This document shows, piece by piece, positions 35,291 through 46,085 of a stretch of DNA of 64,000 nucleotides. The stretch is from Diphasiastrum complanatum. Lineage: Eukaryota > Streptophyta > Lycopodiopsida > Lycopodiales > Lycopodiaceae. A program made the translations under genes and the position numbers. The stretch is taken from contig CM055106.1 of assembly GCA_029204225.1 (NCBI GenBank), positions 34,756,361 through 34,820,360 on the forward strand, written 5' to 3'. Position 1 is the first letter of the stretch. Each line of letters opens with the position of its first letter. The notes under the pieces were generated by a model, which had not been told where the DNA came from, did not search any database, and saw nothing but the letters and a program-made list of their open reading frames with translations.

Positions 35291-35942
35291 TGTTGATAGG
35301 GTCAAATTTGGCATAGATGGCAAATTATCCATTTCCACTTGTAATGCCAATATTGAGCCAAAATAGAGCCAAACTTGTGCCAATTAGAGTGTAGACAAGT
35401 GTCATGTTTTTTTTTTATGAAGCTTAAGAGGTCCAATAGGATTTAGAGGTGGAACCTTGTGAGGTCCAATAGAAAATTGAGGTGTGCTTGAATATAGTCC
35501 AATAGAATTTAGAGGTGCATGGATCAATGGTCCAATAGGATTAAGAGGTGGCAAAGTGTGATCAATCATAGTTAAGCATAGTGGTAGCTCATGAATATAT
35601 TAGTATCATTGTACTCCTCCTTTTGGATCTAATTGATTTTGAGATTGAGTGGATTTTGAGTGTCATTGAATTTCTAGCTTTCTCTCTCTACCCGAGAGCT
35701 CATGATGGTTTTTCTCTCTCTACCCGAGGAGAGCAGCTTGTTTTTACTTAGAATACTTTTGGAACACTTCCCACACGTGTGAGTGAGAGTTGGAAGTGAT
35801 TGAATGCATGTAGTAGTGTGTTTTTGCCATAGAATCAAAGATAGATCTTGAATCTCAATCTAGTCTTGATCTTGGTGCATCTACACACCTTAGGAGATCA
35901 CAAGTACATGTAGTGGACAATCCACACGTGTGAAATTCAACA
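35291..35942 (+). repeat. Copia F 5' LTR (652 bp)
   Basis: It starts TGTTGATAGGGTC and ends GTGTGAAATTCAACA. It is followed directly by TGGTATCAGAGCC, so it is a 5' LTR. It contains internal repeats of GTCCAATAGxATTTAGAGGTG (35430-35550) and the palindrome CACACGTGTG near 35765-35781 and 35923-35932. No partner LTR lies in the window, and the body has been replaced by Ty3 sequence from about 36480. Confidence 0.85.
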
Positions 35943-35954
35943 TGGTATCAGAGC
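35943..35954 (+). promoter_or_regulatory. Primer-binding site of element F
   Basis: TGGTATCAGAGC directly abuts the LTR end, a perfect initiator-Met-tRNA primer site. Confidence 0.92.
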
Positions 35955-36479
35955 CTACCTAAGGTTACCATGCATTTTGATCCATTTGAGTGAAAACTAT
36001 TCATCAATCTTGAGCTAGAAATTGTCAAGGCCCATTTTCCTAGCTATCTTGTTCCATTTTGGATCAAAAGAGATCAAAAGGACATTGATTGGGTCTGACC
36101 TGGTACTGTACGGAATCAGGTGCTCAGACACGTGTGAGGAACATCCAATTTCAGTTTGGGAGTTCTCTTTCATGTTTGATCCAAAAATCTTGCTAGATAG
36201 CTTGTTTTGAAGCTATTTTTGTCTAGTTTCTGATGCAATCAGTTTCATTCCATTTGGTTGAGCCAATCAAAAGTTATAAGCTTTTGAAGAGGGTTAGGTA
36301 GGGCACCTAGACCTGGGTGGACACATTTGGTTTGGTCAAAAGATTGCTTGTTTGATCCAAAATCACAGTTGAATGCTTACCAATCTCATCTATATGTGAT
36401 CTAGGCACTGTTTTGAGATCTTAGCCGTTAAACCTTTAAGATCCTAACGAGGAAATCGATCAAATCGTTTATGTTGGTG
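35955..36479 (+). other. Element F leader; no gene resolved
   Basis: AT-rich leader-like sequence following the primer site. Short frames only; no gag motif seen. Confidence 0.4.
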
Positions 36480-36990
36480 CACACTTTTCGTCAGCACAAC
36501 TTTTTGATCTAAAAACTTTGCTTCGCAAATACAGGGATGTATTTGCATGGAACTATAAAGAAATGAAAGGAATTTCGCCTGAAGTAGTCGTTCATAAGAT
36601 TCCTCTAGAAGACAACGCTAAGCCTGTTAGGGTTGAATCTTACAGAAATAACCCCGTCTATCGCGAACAAATCGATATCTATGCGAGACAAGACTCATAT
36701 CTTACCATGCACAACTGGTTAACAAACGTCGCCAAAAGGCCTGGCATGACTGTCACTTACGCAATAAAGATTTACACTTAGGTGACCAGGTGCTTCTTTA
36801 TACATCAAAGAAGCACCCCGGCAAATTGAAATTCCAAAGTGAGGGACCGTATGTTATTAATAAAATCTTTCCTAATGGTGAGTCCAACTGCAAACACTTG
36901 ACGGAATACTCCTAGACACTGTCGTCAACGGTGGTCGTCTACGGCAGTATTACGAAGAGTTGTTTTTTGTTGACCCAATTTAACACCTTT
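36480..36990 (+). pseudogene. Ty3/gypsy scrap: RT start fused to integrase C-terminus
   Basis: The first part reads LLRKYRDVFAWNYKEMKGISPEVVVHKIPLEDNAKPVR, the segment just before and into Ty3 RT. From about 36710 it changes to the integrase tail (AWHDCHLRNKDLHLGDQVLLY, then GKLKFQSEGPYVINKIFPNG, 36750-36890). RT core, RNase H and the integrase core are missing, a deletion of probably more than 2 kb. The integrase tail resembles that of element K, so the lineage is similar, without a chromodomain. It could be the pol remnant of element G. Confidence 0.85.
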
Positions 36991-37380
36991 TTCCTAGTAT
37001 GTATTTTACATTTTTTATTCTTATTATTTTATTTTCTTATTTCCTTGCTTGTTATTCTCGTTTTGCATGCATATTTTTAACCTCGTTTCTTGTTTATAAT
37101 TCATACCTATACTTATTTACTTTCTCTGCATTTTTTTTTTCTATAAATACCCATTTGTCAAGAATGTTCTAAGTCAACAAATGATAAGCTACACCATATG
37201 AAAAAGATTCTGATACTTTTTGCCCACCTCATTTCTGTCTGTCTAGTATCTCAACATTCCCAATTAAGCATACAAACATTCATTGAGATACACCTTTCCC
37301 ATAAGAACTTCTACTCTGAGCCAGTCGTATTTTTTCCCTGAAACTCTTCACTTGCATCACACAGCTCCATTTCTCCATAA
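36991..37380 (+). other. Post-pol spacer of element G; no gene
   Basis: AT-rich sequence between the integrase tail and the first minisatellite. No motif recognised. Confidence 0.4.
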
Positions 37381-37612
37381 TGGATTCTGTCAGATCTCAA
37401 CCGATGACTTCTATCAGATCTCAACCGATGGGATTCTGTCAGATCTCAACCGACGGATTTCTGTCAAATCTCAATCGACGGATTTCTGTCAGATCTCAAC
37501 CGACGGATGACGGATTTCTGTCAAATCTCAACCGACAGAGTTCTGTCAGATCTCAATCGACGGGTTCTATCAGATCTCAACCGATGGATTCCTATCAGAT
37601 CTCGACCGACGC
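37381..37612 (+). repeat. Minisatellite 1, unit about 25 bp, about 9-10 copies
   Basis: The unit is close to GATTTCTGTCAGATCTCAAC plus CGACG, with variants (CAAATCTCAAT, CGATG). Because 25 is not a multiple of three, each frame is open in turn, which explains several overlapping repetitive frames. It shares the core CAGATCTCAACCGA with the second array at 37943. Confidence 0.93.
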
Positions 37613-37942
37613 GACTCACTGAAATCTCAACCAATGATTCAAATTCAAAATTCAACGAACCGGCATGTCCCATCTCATCCGAAACCAGACAACGGCGTCC
37701 ATAAATCAACACTTATTTTTCATTCCAGATCATCACCACGTCCATACATCCGTTTCCACAGATATCTACCTTCCCCACAGCACAAACACGTCCATATTTT
37801 TTGCTTTCACAAACTTTACCTTCCATTTTTCCCAACCTCATTCCTTCTCAATCCTTTCCTTCCGCGACAAACCTCGCTCCACACATATTTTCCAATCACC
37901 TCTCCACCGACAGTTTCACCTACCTTCTCACAGGACCATTCC

Positions 37943-38128
37943 CTTCAATCTCAATCGACGTCTCCTCTTAGATCTCAACTGATGCCTCCTCTCAGATCTC
38001 ACCCGACGCCTCCTCTCACATCTCAACCCACGCCTCCTCTCAGATCTCAACCGATGTCTCCTCTCACATCTTGACTGATGTCTCCTCTCAGATCTCAACT
38101 GACGCCTCTGTTCAACTCTCAACCGATG
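37943..38128 (+). repeat. Minisatellite 2, unit about 24 bp, about 7-8 copies
   Basis: The unit is close to CCTCCTCTCAGATCTCAACC plus GATG. Same core as minisatellite 1 but a different flanking half. Unit length 24 keeps one frame, reading as a Pro-Leu-Arg-Ser-Gln-Pro-type peptide. A decayed unit (CAAATCTCAGCCGACACC) lies just beyond, near 38147. Confidence 0.92.
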
Positions 38129-38199
38129 CACCCTTAACCTTATTTCAAATCTCAGCCGACACCCTTTTTCCAAAACCCTCTTTTTCTAGTTTTTTCATC

Positions 38200-38716
38200 A
38201 TGTCTACCAACCCCGGTTCCAGTTTTGATGACCCCGATGCCAATAAGCTCGACATCCAATTGTCCAAATTGGATCTTACTGAGATGCAAAACTGGTACCA
38301 GCAGGCAGAGTCATTCTTCAAGGCAATTGAGTTCCAGATCCCTGTCCTGACGGGGTATCAAAGCTCGTACCTAGTACATATGATGTATGCCAATTATAAT
38401 GCTATGGCAAGGTCGTGCCAGCTCATAGTTCCCCCTGTCAGGAACTATGTTTATAACATATCCTTTGCGGCGGCCGACTTGCAACCTTTGGGTTCCCTCG
38501 CGGACCAAATGTTGTCACAAGGACGCTCTAGAAGATGAGCAGACAACCTACTTCAAATACATAGATCCCTCCATGGAAAAATGGAAGAATAAGGATGGGT
38601 ACCGCGTGGAGACAATCAATGATCAGCAGTTGCAAGCGGCATGTGCATACTTAACAAGTGCACACAACGACCACGAACCAAGCTGTAGAGGGTACCCATG
38701 TCCTTGTTCCACATGA
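38200..38716 (+). pseudogene. Element G: unidentified gag-like ORF
   Basis: A Met at 38200, soon after minisatellite 2, opens a frame of 113 codons (MSTNPGSSFDDPDANKLD; NWYQQAESFFKAIEF; VHMMYANYNAMARSCQLIV; VYNISFAAADLQPLG). Near 38516 the sense continues in another frame (ALEDEQTTYFKYIDPSMEKWKN) to about 38716. The composition is natural and helical. I recognise no family. Position in an LTR-bounded element suggests a gag or accessory protein, now frameshifted. Confidence 0.45.
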
Positions 38717-40055
38717 TGGCAGATTCACGACTGCATGCCCAAAATCTTTATAATTGGGCACAGTTTGTTTCGAATTGCATTCATGAGTGTCTTAAGAACA
38801 AGCACCCACTAACCATACTGGGGTATCTCATGACAGATATCACACTCCAACAAGTATAGAATGGGCCAAAGCTTCAACAACACCTGCAGATTGCGGACAA
38901 GACATGGGACTTCCCCAATCAGGTCCACAATCCAAGTGTTCACGCTCACGGACTATTTCAACATCGGGGCTCCAACCCAAAAGAGTCAACACCAGTATTC
39001 TTCCACTGGTACACAAGCAACAAAGCCCACAACCAGATCCACAAGCAGCCGCATCCTCAGAAGCTCAAGAGGCCGATACCTCCAAGGCCCAGTTGCCAGA
39101 TACAAGGCAACAACAAATACGTAGGAAGCTTCAGGCCAGGAGGAAATCACGAGATGGAACATCATCAGACGGTTCAACTTCCGATGATGGAAGCTCAACT
39201 ACAGCCTCGCAACAACCAACACTCATCACCCTCACACACCATCAACGAGGGTGATGGAGCAACTATGTCTATAGCAGCACCTGACACGACCACATCCCAA
39301 GTCGTTGGTCAACCAGACAAGGTCACCACCCCACCCACATTGATTACGACGCCAACGCCGCCAACGTCACCACACACAACATTTTTTTTTTTTTTGGGGG
39401 GGGGGAGGAGTGGGGAATTCCAGTCCGCAAGACACGGAAGCGGCCAAGCAGCCACAAGATCAACAACCACAGGCCCAGCAAGTCCACACCTTGGACACTT
39501 TGCAATATTTTGATGTTGCGGACCTGATGAAAATAAGTGACGATAAACCAGAGAAGGTAGATTAGTCAGGAAGAAGTCTGACCCCTCCAATAACCACCAC
39601 CACAACAACCGCCATTGCTAGTAACATCATTCCTCCACTCCCTCCACCTCCATCTTCATCTCCCACACAATGCCTATTTTTTGGATTAGCTTCACCAACT
39701 CGCACTCCTGATCAGTCCCAACCCTCACTAACCCCGAAAAGCTCTCCGAAGCAGCTAAGTGCTCAATGATCGGCCTATTTGAAGCAAGCTACCATATGCA
39801 TTGGTTGGTAAGCCAGTATCAAATGCTCGAGAACAAGGTCTAGTACTAGGACCAGGAAATTGCGCAACAACAGAAGCTGGCCAAAGAAAAAGAAAAAAGG
39901 ACGATCCGTGATGGCCAGAAAAAAAACCACTTTGGAAGAGGTCCAGCAGCAACTGAAGCACCAGATGGTCCAGATCAACCAAGTACGAGACGGATCGTTG
40001 GTGCAATGACAGTTGATGCCCCTCTAGTTAAGCCCCACAAGCCTCAGCCATCCGG
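38717..40055 (+). pseudogene. Element G: decayed continuation of the coding region
   Basis: Open stretches in all three + frames show biased Gln/Thr/Ser/Pro-rich and then Lys/Gln/Glu-rich coiled-coil-like composition (LEEVQQQLKHQMVQINQVRD near 39935-39995), with many stops. A T-run followed by a G-run sits at 39380-39411. It looks like one long coding region joining the frames at 38.2 and 40.06 kb that has been lost by indels. Confidence 0.35.
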
Positions 40056-41381
40056 ATGGAGAAATATGTGCGGCTGATCCAAGAACGGGATGCCAAGAAA
40101 AAAATTTTGAGTATTGTGGCCAAGCAGGAAAAGATCATCTTGGAGTCCCATAAGCAGCTAGAAGATACAACAAAGGCCCTGCAGCAAGTCTTGGACAAGG
40201 TGAACCAGTTGTGGAACATGGCGTGCAAGGCCCAAGCAGGCGCTCATTCGAAAAAACCATGGGAGGATGAAAGAGATGACGGAGCAAGAAATCAGAGCGG
40301 ACAAACCCGACCATCAGATGGTAGTTCAGGATTGGGTAGCCAGAGAGACGGAGCTGCTTCCAAAGCTTTTTTCCCTCCCCCTCCCACTTTTAATCCCTCC
40401 TCTTATTCTGCTTTTAGTTTTTCCAAAACATTCATTCCAACTTACCCTATTTTTTCATCTTCCCTCTCTCCACCACCTCCTAGCAGAATAATGGGCCAAT
40501 CAAAAGGTCCAGCTGACACATACAAAGCCCGACGGGATGAGTTCCTTCAACAACTCCACTCCCCCGGTGCGGCGTACAATTTATTAAACCCACCACCTCC
40601 CCAACCTGTCATCCCTGCACCTCTCTCTCAAGATCACTCCGTCCCTAACCTTCCAGAAACTAACCCTGACATTGGGGGTAATGACGACTTCCTGGCAGAT
40701 TCACCAGAAACAAGAATATTCTCGTCCAAGCAAGAAACGGGTGCAGTTGAGCCATCAACGAGTGAGCGAGCCAAGAACAAAGATACAGGCACCAAGGCCC
40801 TAGATGATTGTCTGACGATGCCATCACAACCGTGTAGGACAGCTTCTCCTACCAGGCCCAGGGGCAAGATGGCTGATACAAAAGAGTCAGAGAAATTTGA
40901 AAGAAGTTACCCTCCCAACATGAGGGGAGGCAAAGAGGATATAGGTCAAAGCCAATACTCCACCAGGGCTGAGATCATTGCGGCATTTCAAATGCAACCG
41001 GAATGGCGAAATAAGGTTCTAAAGGATAGCAGGCGACTCCAAGAGTACCTGAAGACACCGTCATGGAAGCAAATGGATCCTTTCTACATGCCGCTCAAAT
41101 ACAATAATCCATGGCCAGCAGAAAAGCCACGGGTCGAGTTGGTGAACTGGCCAGTGATTCCGAGAATTTCAGAGAGAATCTCCTCGGATGACCTGAGGCT
41201 ACAATTGTTAGGTTTCGAGCACAAATACAAGACAAGTGTCGAACTATGCGTGCAGAAAGTACCAAATACTGTCGATCTATGGCCTTTCTTATGCAGTAAG
41301 AATGTTTCTGGGATTTTGGTTTGGATCCGATCGAAATCAATCCCAACGTTGCCCTCCAGTCAGAAGAAGACCATGAGATGA
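40056..41381 (+). CDS. Element G: 441-codon ORF of unknown function
   Basis: The longest uninterrupted unrecognised frame in the window. Residues 1-55 are charged and predicted coiled coil (EKYVRLIQERDAKKKIL; EKIILESHKQLEDTTKALQQ). Residues 105-185 are Pro/Ser/Phe-rich (FFPPPPTFNPSS; LSPPPPSR). Residues 190-290 are acidic to Ser/Thr-rich. The last 130 look folded, with QMQPEWRNKVLKDSRRLQEYL, PSWKQMDPFYMPLKYNNPWP and VELVNWPVIPRI. No zinc knuckle, protease, RT or transposase motif. The Met is probably not the native start, because the same style of sequence precedes it. Sense seems to continue after a frame change (41340-41400, ARLYYRAAF) into 41432-41722. It lies just before the G LTR, so it is probably an element protein. 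Confidence 0.5.
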   Translation: MEKYVRLIQERDAKKKILSIVAKQEKIILESHKQLEDTTKALQQVLDKVNQLWNMACKAQAGAHSKKPWEDERDDGARNQSGQTRPSDGSSGLGSQRDGAASKAFFPPPPTFNPSSYSAFSFSKTFIPTYPIFSSSLSPPPPSRIMGQSKGPADTYKARRDEFLQQLHSPGAAYNLLNPPPPQPVIPAPLSQDHSVPNLPETNPDIGGNDDFLADSPETRIFSSKQETGAVEPSTSERAKNKDTGTKALDDCLTMPSQPCRTASPTRPRGKMADTKESEKFERSYPPNMRGGKEDIGQSQYSTRAEIIAAFQMQPEWRNKVLKDSRRLQEYLKTPSWKQMDPFYMPLKYNNPWPAEKPRVELVNWPVIPRISERISSDDLRLQLLGFEHKYKTSVELCVQKVPNTVDLWPFLCSKNVSGILVWIRSKSIPTLPSSQKKTMR

Positions 41382-41431
41382 TGGCCCGACTATACTACAG
41401 AGCGGCCTTCTTGTCATCATGATACGTCATC

Positions 41432-41722
41432 ATGGTGGAAGACTGGCAGGAGATGGGCTTTATTGAAAAGATAAGAGAGTACCTGGGGCCACTAAACGTC
41501 GGAAGTAAGCTCCGCTTCCAAGTATTTGAAGCCTTGGGACGAAAGATGAGCCAGCGAACAAACGGCAAGACGGCGAGGCGAGTAGGACTCGCAAGAAGTT
41601 CTCAAGAGGGCTGGAATGTAGTGGCCATTGAGAGACCTTCATTTTTTAGAAACAGTTTTTCGGATAATAAGCACTTGGTTTTACAGAAGCGAACAAAGAT
41701 CCACGTTTTTTCAAGTGCCTAG
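41432..41722 (+). pseudogene. Element G: C-terminal continuation of the unknown ORF
   Basis: An open stretch starting MVEDWQEMGFIEKIREYLGPLN continues the sense of the preceding ORF in a different frame. It ends about 55 bases before the LTR. No known domain. Confidence 0.3.
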
Positions 41723-41777
41723 CGGAACGACATCACCTGTGTTGCAGTGGGTCCTGCAACAGATTAGGGGTGGATAA

Positions 41778-42767
41778 TGTTAGGGGATTCCAAAGAATCC
41801 CCAAATGCCGAGCCAAGCTGAAGACATAGATTATCTCTCACCCATGACCGAGGAGGTCTCAGAAGGACGAGAGCAGAAGACGTTGAGAGCCGAGCATGAG
41901 AGCCAAGAAATTACTAGCTAGGATGATAGTGAGTTATCTATGTGAGCTTACATGGTATATCCCAGAGAAGGAACGACCATGTAGGAGCTAGTAATATTTC
42001 CTAGGCATTGTAAATAAGCATAGACCCCCTTAAATAATTTAGAGTGAGCCACCTTTGGATGGTGACCTCTAGTGGAAGGGCAATTTCCACTTGTGTTTTC
42101 CAAATTAGTGGAATTGCCACTTGGGCTCCACATGGGCAGTCTTCTTGCTTATTTAAGAGGCCCCCTCTCTTGTGAGGGAGCTTTGAATGTATTGTCAAGT
42201 TCTCTTGAGTGAATAAAGATGATCTTCCACGAGTTCTTGATGATTGTAAAGCTCTTTGTTCATGGCAATGTTCTTGAGTGAAATTCCTATGATCATATTT
42301 TGATTTCCTTTTGTGTTTGTGGATTAATTAGATTTCTTGCTTTCTTCTTGATTATGTAATTTAGATGTGGATTAACCTTCTTGTTTCTTGACTTTATAGT
42401 TTCAGCATGCAGATAAACTATAGAGGCTGAGATTGTGGATCAGATTTGCATACCTTCTAACAATCTTGGCCTTGATTATTCTTGGGCATTCCAAGCATCA
42501 AGAAATGGATGTTTCTTGATTCTTGGGTTGCTAGAGTGTTGTTAGGAATCTAGTTTTTTTGTTTCTTGTTTCTCGTTGAGTAGTTTAATCTTGTCATTGT
42601 TTCTCCCTTTATTTTGGTAGATAGATTGTAGATTTGCTCCCTAATTCAAAACGCTGATCTATACTGAGCTAGGACTGGTTGCATGGCTTGTATGTGCATG
42701 TAGCTGAGTAACGAATCCGTCTCTTCCCACTAACAGGCTGGGAATACTCATTGTAATCTAAGAAACG
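41778..42767 (+). repeat. G-type LTR, first part (interrupted by element B)
   Basis: It begins TGTTAGGGGATTCC after a short G-rich stretch (TAGGGGTGGATAA). It is homologous in opposite orientation to the solo LTR at 51195-52264 along its length (shared words: GACCGAGGAGGTCTC, GACCATGTAGGA.CTAGTA, GATGGTGACCTCTAGTGGA, CAAGAAAT.TGTTTCTTGATTCTTGG). Element B is inserted after 42767. The LTR appears to continue at 48604-about 48690, giving about 1.08 kb, matching the 1070-bp solo copy. Confidence 0.8.
42763..42767. repeat. Target-site duplication of element B (AAACG, left)
   Basis: AAACG precedes the B 5' LTR and is repeated at 48599-48603 directly after the 3' LTR. Confidence 0.9.
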
Positions 42768-43414
42768 TGTGAAAGATTCAACTAGTTTCATCACATTTTC
42801 CTATATTTCCATATTTGACATATTGAGGCCAAAACTTGTTTTAGACTTAGGGGTTGACTTTTCAAAGTTCATTAGTCTAAATTTCATTTGAATAACCAAT
42901 TTTTGAAAGTGTTGGAAAGTTAGATAGTGAGTTTGAGTAGATTCAATTCGAATAGTTGGGTACATAAAATCTAGACCCAAAAGTAGTGGAGTTAGCATTT
43001 TGGTGGGAAAGCCAAATGGCCAAATAGGATTTGGACCTGCTATAAGGATGTAACTTGTGGAGAGAGCAATCTTCTCTCTTCTCTATCTCATTTCATGCTT
43101 ATACATGATTTTCTTGGGTTCTACTATCTATTGGTGCACTATCTTGGTGATTGCTTGCAATTCTATGTGTAGAATGATCTATATTTGTTATTTTTGGATC
43201 CACACGTGTGAAATACAATAGCTTGCTGGTTTTGTATGGACAGCAACAGTAAATAATTATTTCATTCAAGTTTGATCAAATTCTATTGGTGTTTGCATCT
43301 CATTTTGTGTGTGGATGCTGATTTTTCTACATTGGTAAAATTGGTGGTGTATTTCTCTTTCTAACCAAAGATCATTCAAGTAGATTGGATCTTAAGGATC
43401 TGAAATCTTTCACA
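42768..43414 (+). repeat. Element B 5' LTR
   Basis: It starts TGTGAAAGATTCAACTAG and ends GATCTGAAATCTTTCACA, with the palindrome CACACGTGTG near 43201. It is followed directly by the primer site. Confidence 0.95.
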
Positions 43415-43426
43415 TGGTATCAGAGC
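43415..43426 (+). promoter_or_regulatory. Primer-binding site of element B
   Basis: TGGTATCAGAGC starts at the first base after the LTR. Confidence 0.95.
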
Positions 43427-44015
43427 TTGTGTTTCAGGTTATGAAGGAGGCAATCAGATTTATCAATGATTTGGTGAAGATATCAAGTCTAGAACATGCC
43501 AGAGAGAATTTTACAACAAAATCGGATTTTTTACTTTTGTAGATTGGATCTTTTGTAGATCAAAACACTAAATAGGTCAATATACTTGTTCAATTCCGAT
43601 TTTTGAATTCACATACTAATTTTGGCCAATTTTTGGATCATTGGATCAGCCTAAGTGGTGGCTTATAGATTGCATATCAAATTTTCAGCATTTGCATGTA
43701 GATTTGGAATAGTCAATATTTTGTGATTTTGTCAAAACCCTAATTTTTGATTGGATCTCTAAATAGTGAGGTTGCTGGACTTCATTTGAGTGTGTTTCAA
43801 TCTTAGAAAGTGGCAAAAGTCATTAGATTGAGGATAGATCATAGGTTGATCAAGATTCCATGATTCTATGTGTTGATTTGCTTGGATAAGTGCTAGAAGA
43901 GAATTTGTGAGATGGTTTCAAATCTTGGTGATTTCTTTTGAAAGCATTTGTTGTTGTTCAAAGGAGTGCTTTGTGCATTGAAGCAGGTTGAAAGAGAAGA
44001 TCGGGTCATTGCTAC

Positions 44016-46085
44016 ATGGCAACCTCAATTGGAGTCATGTTGGAAGCCAATGATAGGCTAACCTCAAGTAATTATTCATTGTGGAAAAGTGAGGATGGAG
44101 TCACTTCTTGAGATTAATGATGTTTTGGATATTGTTGTAGGTTTGGAGGAGAGACCAGCAATACAACAAGATCAATTGAGATATGACAAAAGGGCCAAGA
44201 AGGCTCTACATATGATAAAGATGAATGTTACCAATAAACTTCTCAAGGAAGTTGGTAAGTGCACATTATCTTTGGAAGCTTGGAATTCATAGAAGAAGCT
44301 TTATGAATCCAAGTCTACTTTTAGAGTGTTGACTCTAAGAAGGCAAATGTTTTTTTGTTTGCAAAAGAATGAAGAAAGTCCAAGTACTTTTGTTTTGAGA
44401 ATGAAAGCATTGAATGATGAGTTAGCTTGCATAGATGAAAGCATTAAGGAAGGAGAGCTTATTCAAGTGATTCTTAATGGCTTGTTGGATGCTCATGCTA
44501 ACATCGTTCAAAGTATTGCTATTCAAAAGACTTTTTCAATTTTGATGGATCTTCAAGAGATCTTGATCAATGAGGAATATAGGCTTCAAACAAGAGGTGG
44601 ATCTACATCGACACTTCAAGAGGATGCTATGTTCACAAAGGGCAAAACCAAAAGTAAGTGGTCTAAAAGACAAAATCAAGTGGATGCTTCTTCAAGTGGC
44701 AAAAAGAATGATAGATCAAAGCTCAAGTGCTTTTATTGTGGCATCAAAGGACACTTTGCAAGTGAGTGCTACAAGAAGAAGAGAGATCAAGGAGACAAGC
44801 AAAGTAATCTTACTCTTGATGAGGATGGTTTGGATGTTCAAGATGCAAATGATGATGCTTTTGTGATGTCTTCATGTATGCTTGCTAATGATGGAGATCT
44901 AGATCCTTGGTGGATTGATAGTAGAGCAAGTTCACACATGACCTTTCACAAAGAGTACTTCACTTCTTTGTTGGCATATGGAGATGACAAGAGGGTGATC
45001 TACACGGCCAATGATGGTGAGTGTGCAATCAAAGGAATTGGCACAATTCCTATTTCTCTCTCTATAAATAGGAATGTTCATTTGGAGGATGTCTTGTTTA
45101 TTCCATCTATTACTAAGAATTTGCTTAGTGTGATTCAAATGCTAAGTAAGGGCCTCAAGGTGGAGTTTGATGGAGATGCTTGTTTGATCAAAAGGAAGAA
45201 TGTCTTGATTGGAAAAGGTAAAAGACAAGGGAGGTTGTTCAAACTTGATGCTTGTGTTATTGCTAACCAAGTTGGATGTGTTACAAGGGAGCAAATTTCT
45301 ATTCAAGAGGTTTGGCACAAAAGGATGGGACATCTCAACTTCAAGTCATTGGAGTTAATGGCAAGGAAGAAGGCTGCGATTGGTCTTCCAAGTTCCTTAA
45401 GTAATGTCAAGCATATTTGTGAGTCTTGTGCTTTGTCTAAGTCACATAGACTACCTTATACTAGATCTATTTCTAGATCTACAAAGTCTTTTCAACTTGT
45501 ACATTCAGATATTCATGGATTTACTACAATTAGCAATAGTGGAGTTAAGATGTATGTAACATTCATTGATGATTTTAGTGGATTTTGCTGGATCTATCTA
45601 CTAAGGATGAAGTGTATGATGTCTTTGTCAAGTTCAAGAATGCAAGGGAGAACCAATTTTCCACAAAGATCAAGTGCTTGAGAGGTGACAATGGTGGTGA
45701 GTACATATCTAACAGGTTCAAGGCCTTTTGTGATGAGCATGGGTCAAGAGGGAGTATACAACATCAAGGACCCCACAACAAAATGGAGTGGCTGAAAGGA
45801 AGAAGAGGACTTTATGTGAAAGTGCTAAATCTATGAGGTTAAGTGCTAATCTTGACAAACCATTTTGGGATCAAGCTTTGTTGTGTGCCAATTTCTTGTG
45901 CAATAGGTGGTTGAGTGCTATTTTGAATAGAAGGACATCTTTTTTTTGAGATAGTATTCAAGAGGAGGCCAAGTATCAACTTTCTAAGAACCTTTGGATG
46001 CACATGCTTTGTCAACATTACTCTTGATGATAGGACCAAGGAGGATTCATCTTCAAGAAGAGGTATTTTTGTTGGATATAGTGAG
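44016..46085 (+). pseudogene. Element B: gag, protease and integrase (broken)
   Basis: Gag Met at 44016 (SIGVMLEANDRLTSSNYSLWK), frameshift at about 44085, nonsense TAG at 44290, then a 451-codon frame 44326-45681. It contains the knuckle CFYCGIKGHFASEC (about 44729-44770), protease WWIDSRASSHMT where Gly of the DSG triad is Arg (about 44910), FIPSITKNLLSV (about 45100), pre-integrase WHKRMGHLNF (about 45313), CESCALSKSHRLPYTR, and integrase HSDIHGF and FIDDFSGF (about 45505-45580). Further frame changes follow at about 45590, 45745 and 45840-46080, with RGDNGGEYIS at about 45685. Gag-pol would not be made. Confidence 0.93.

Noticed and set aside
37283-38173. Repetitive proteins across the minisatellites on both strands
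   Set aside because: The 25-bp unit leaves all frames open by chance, and the minus-strand Arg-rich frame is the complement of the 24-bp array.
42451-42462. TTCTAACA read as the end of the G-type LTR
   Set aside because: Homology with the solo LTR continues well past this point, so the TG..CA match here is coincidence.
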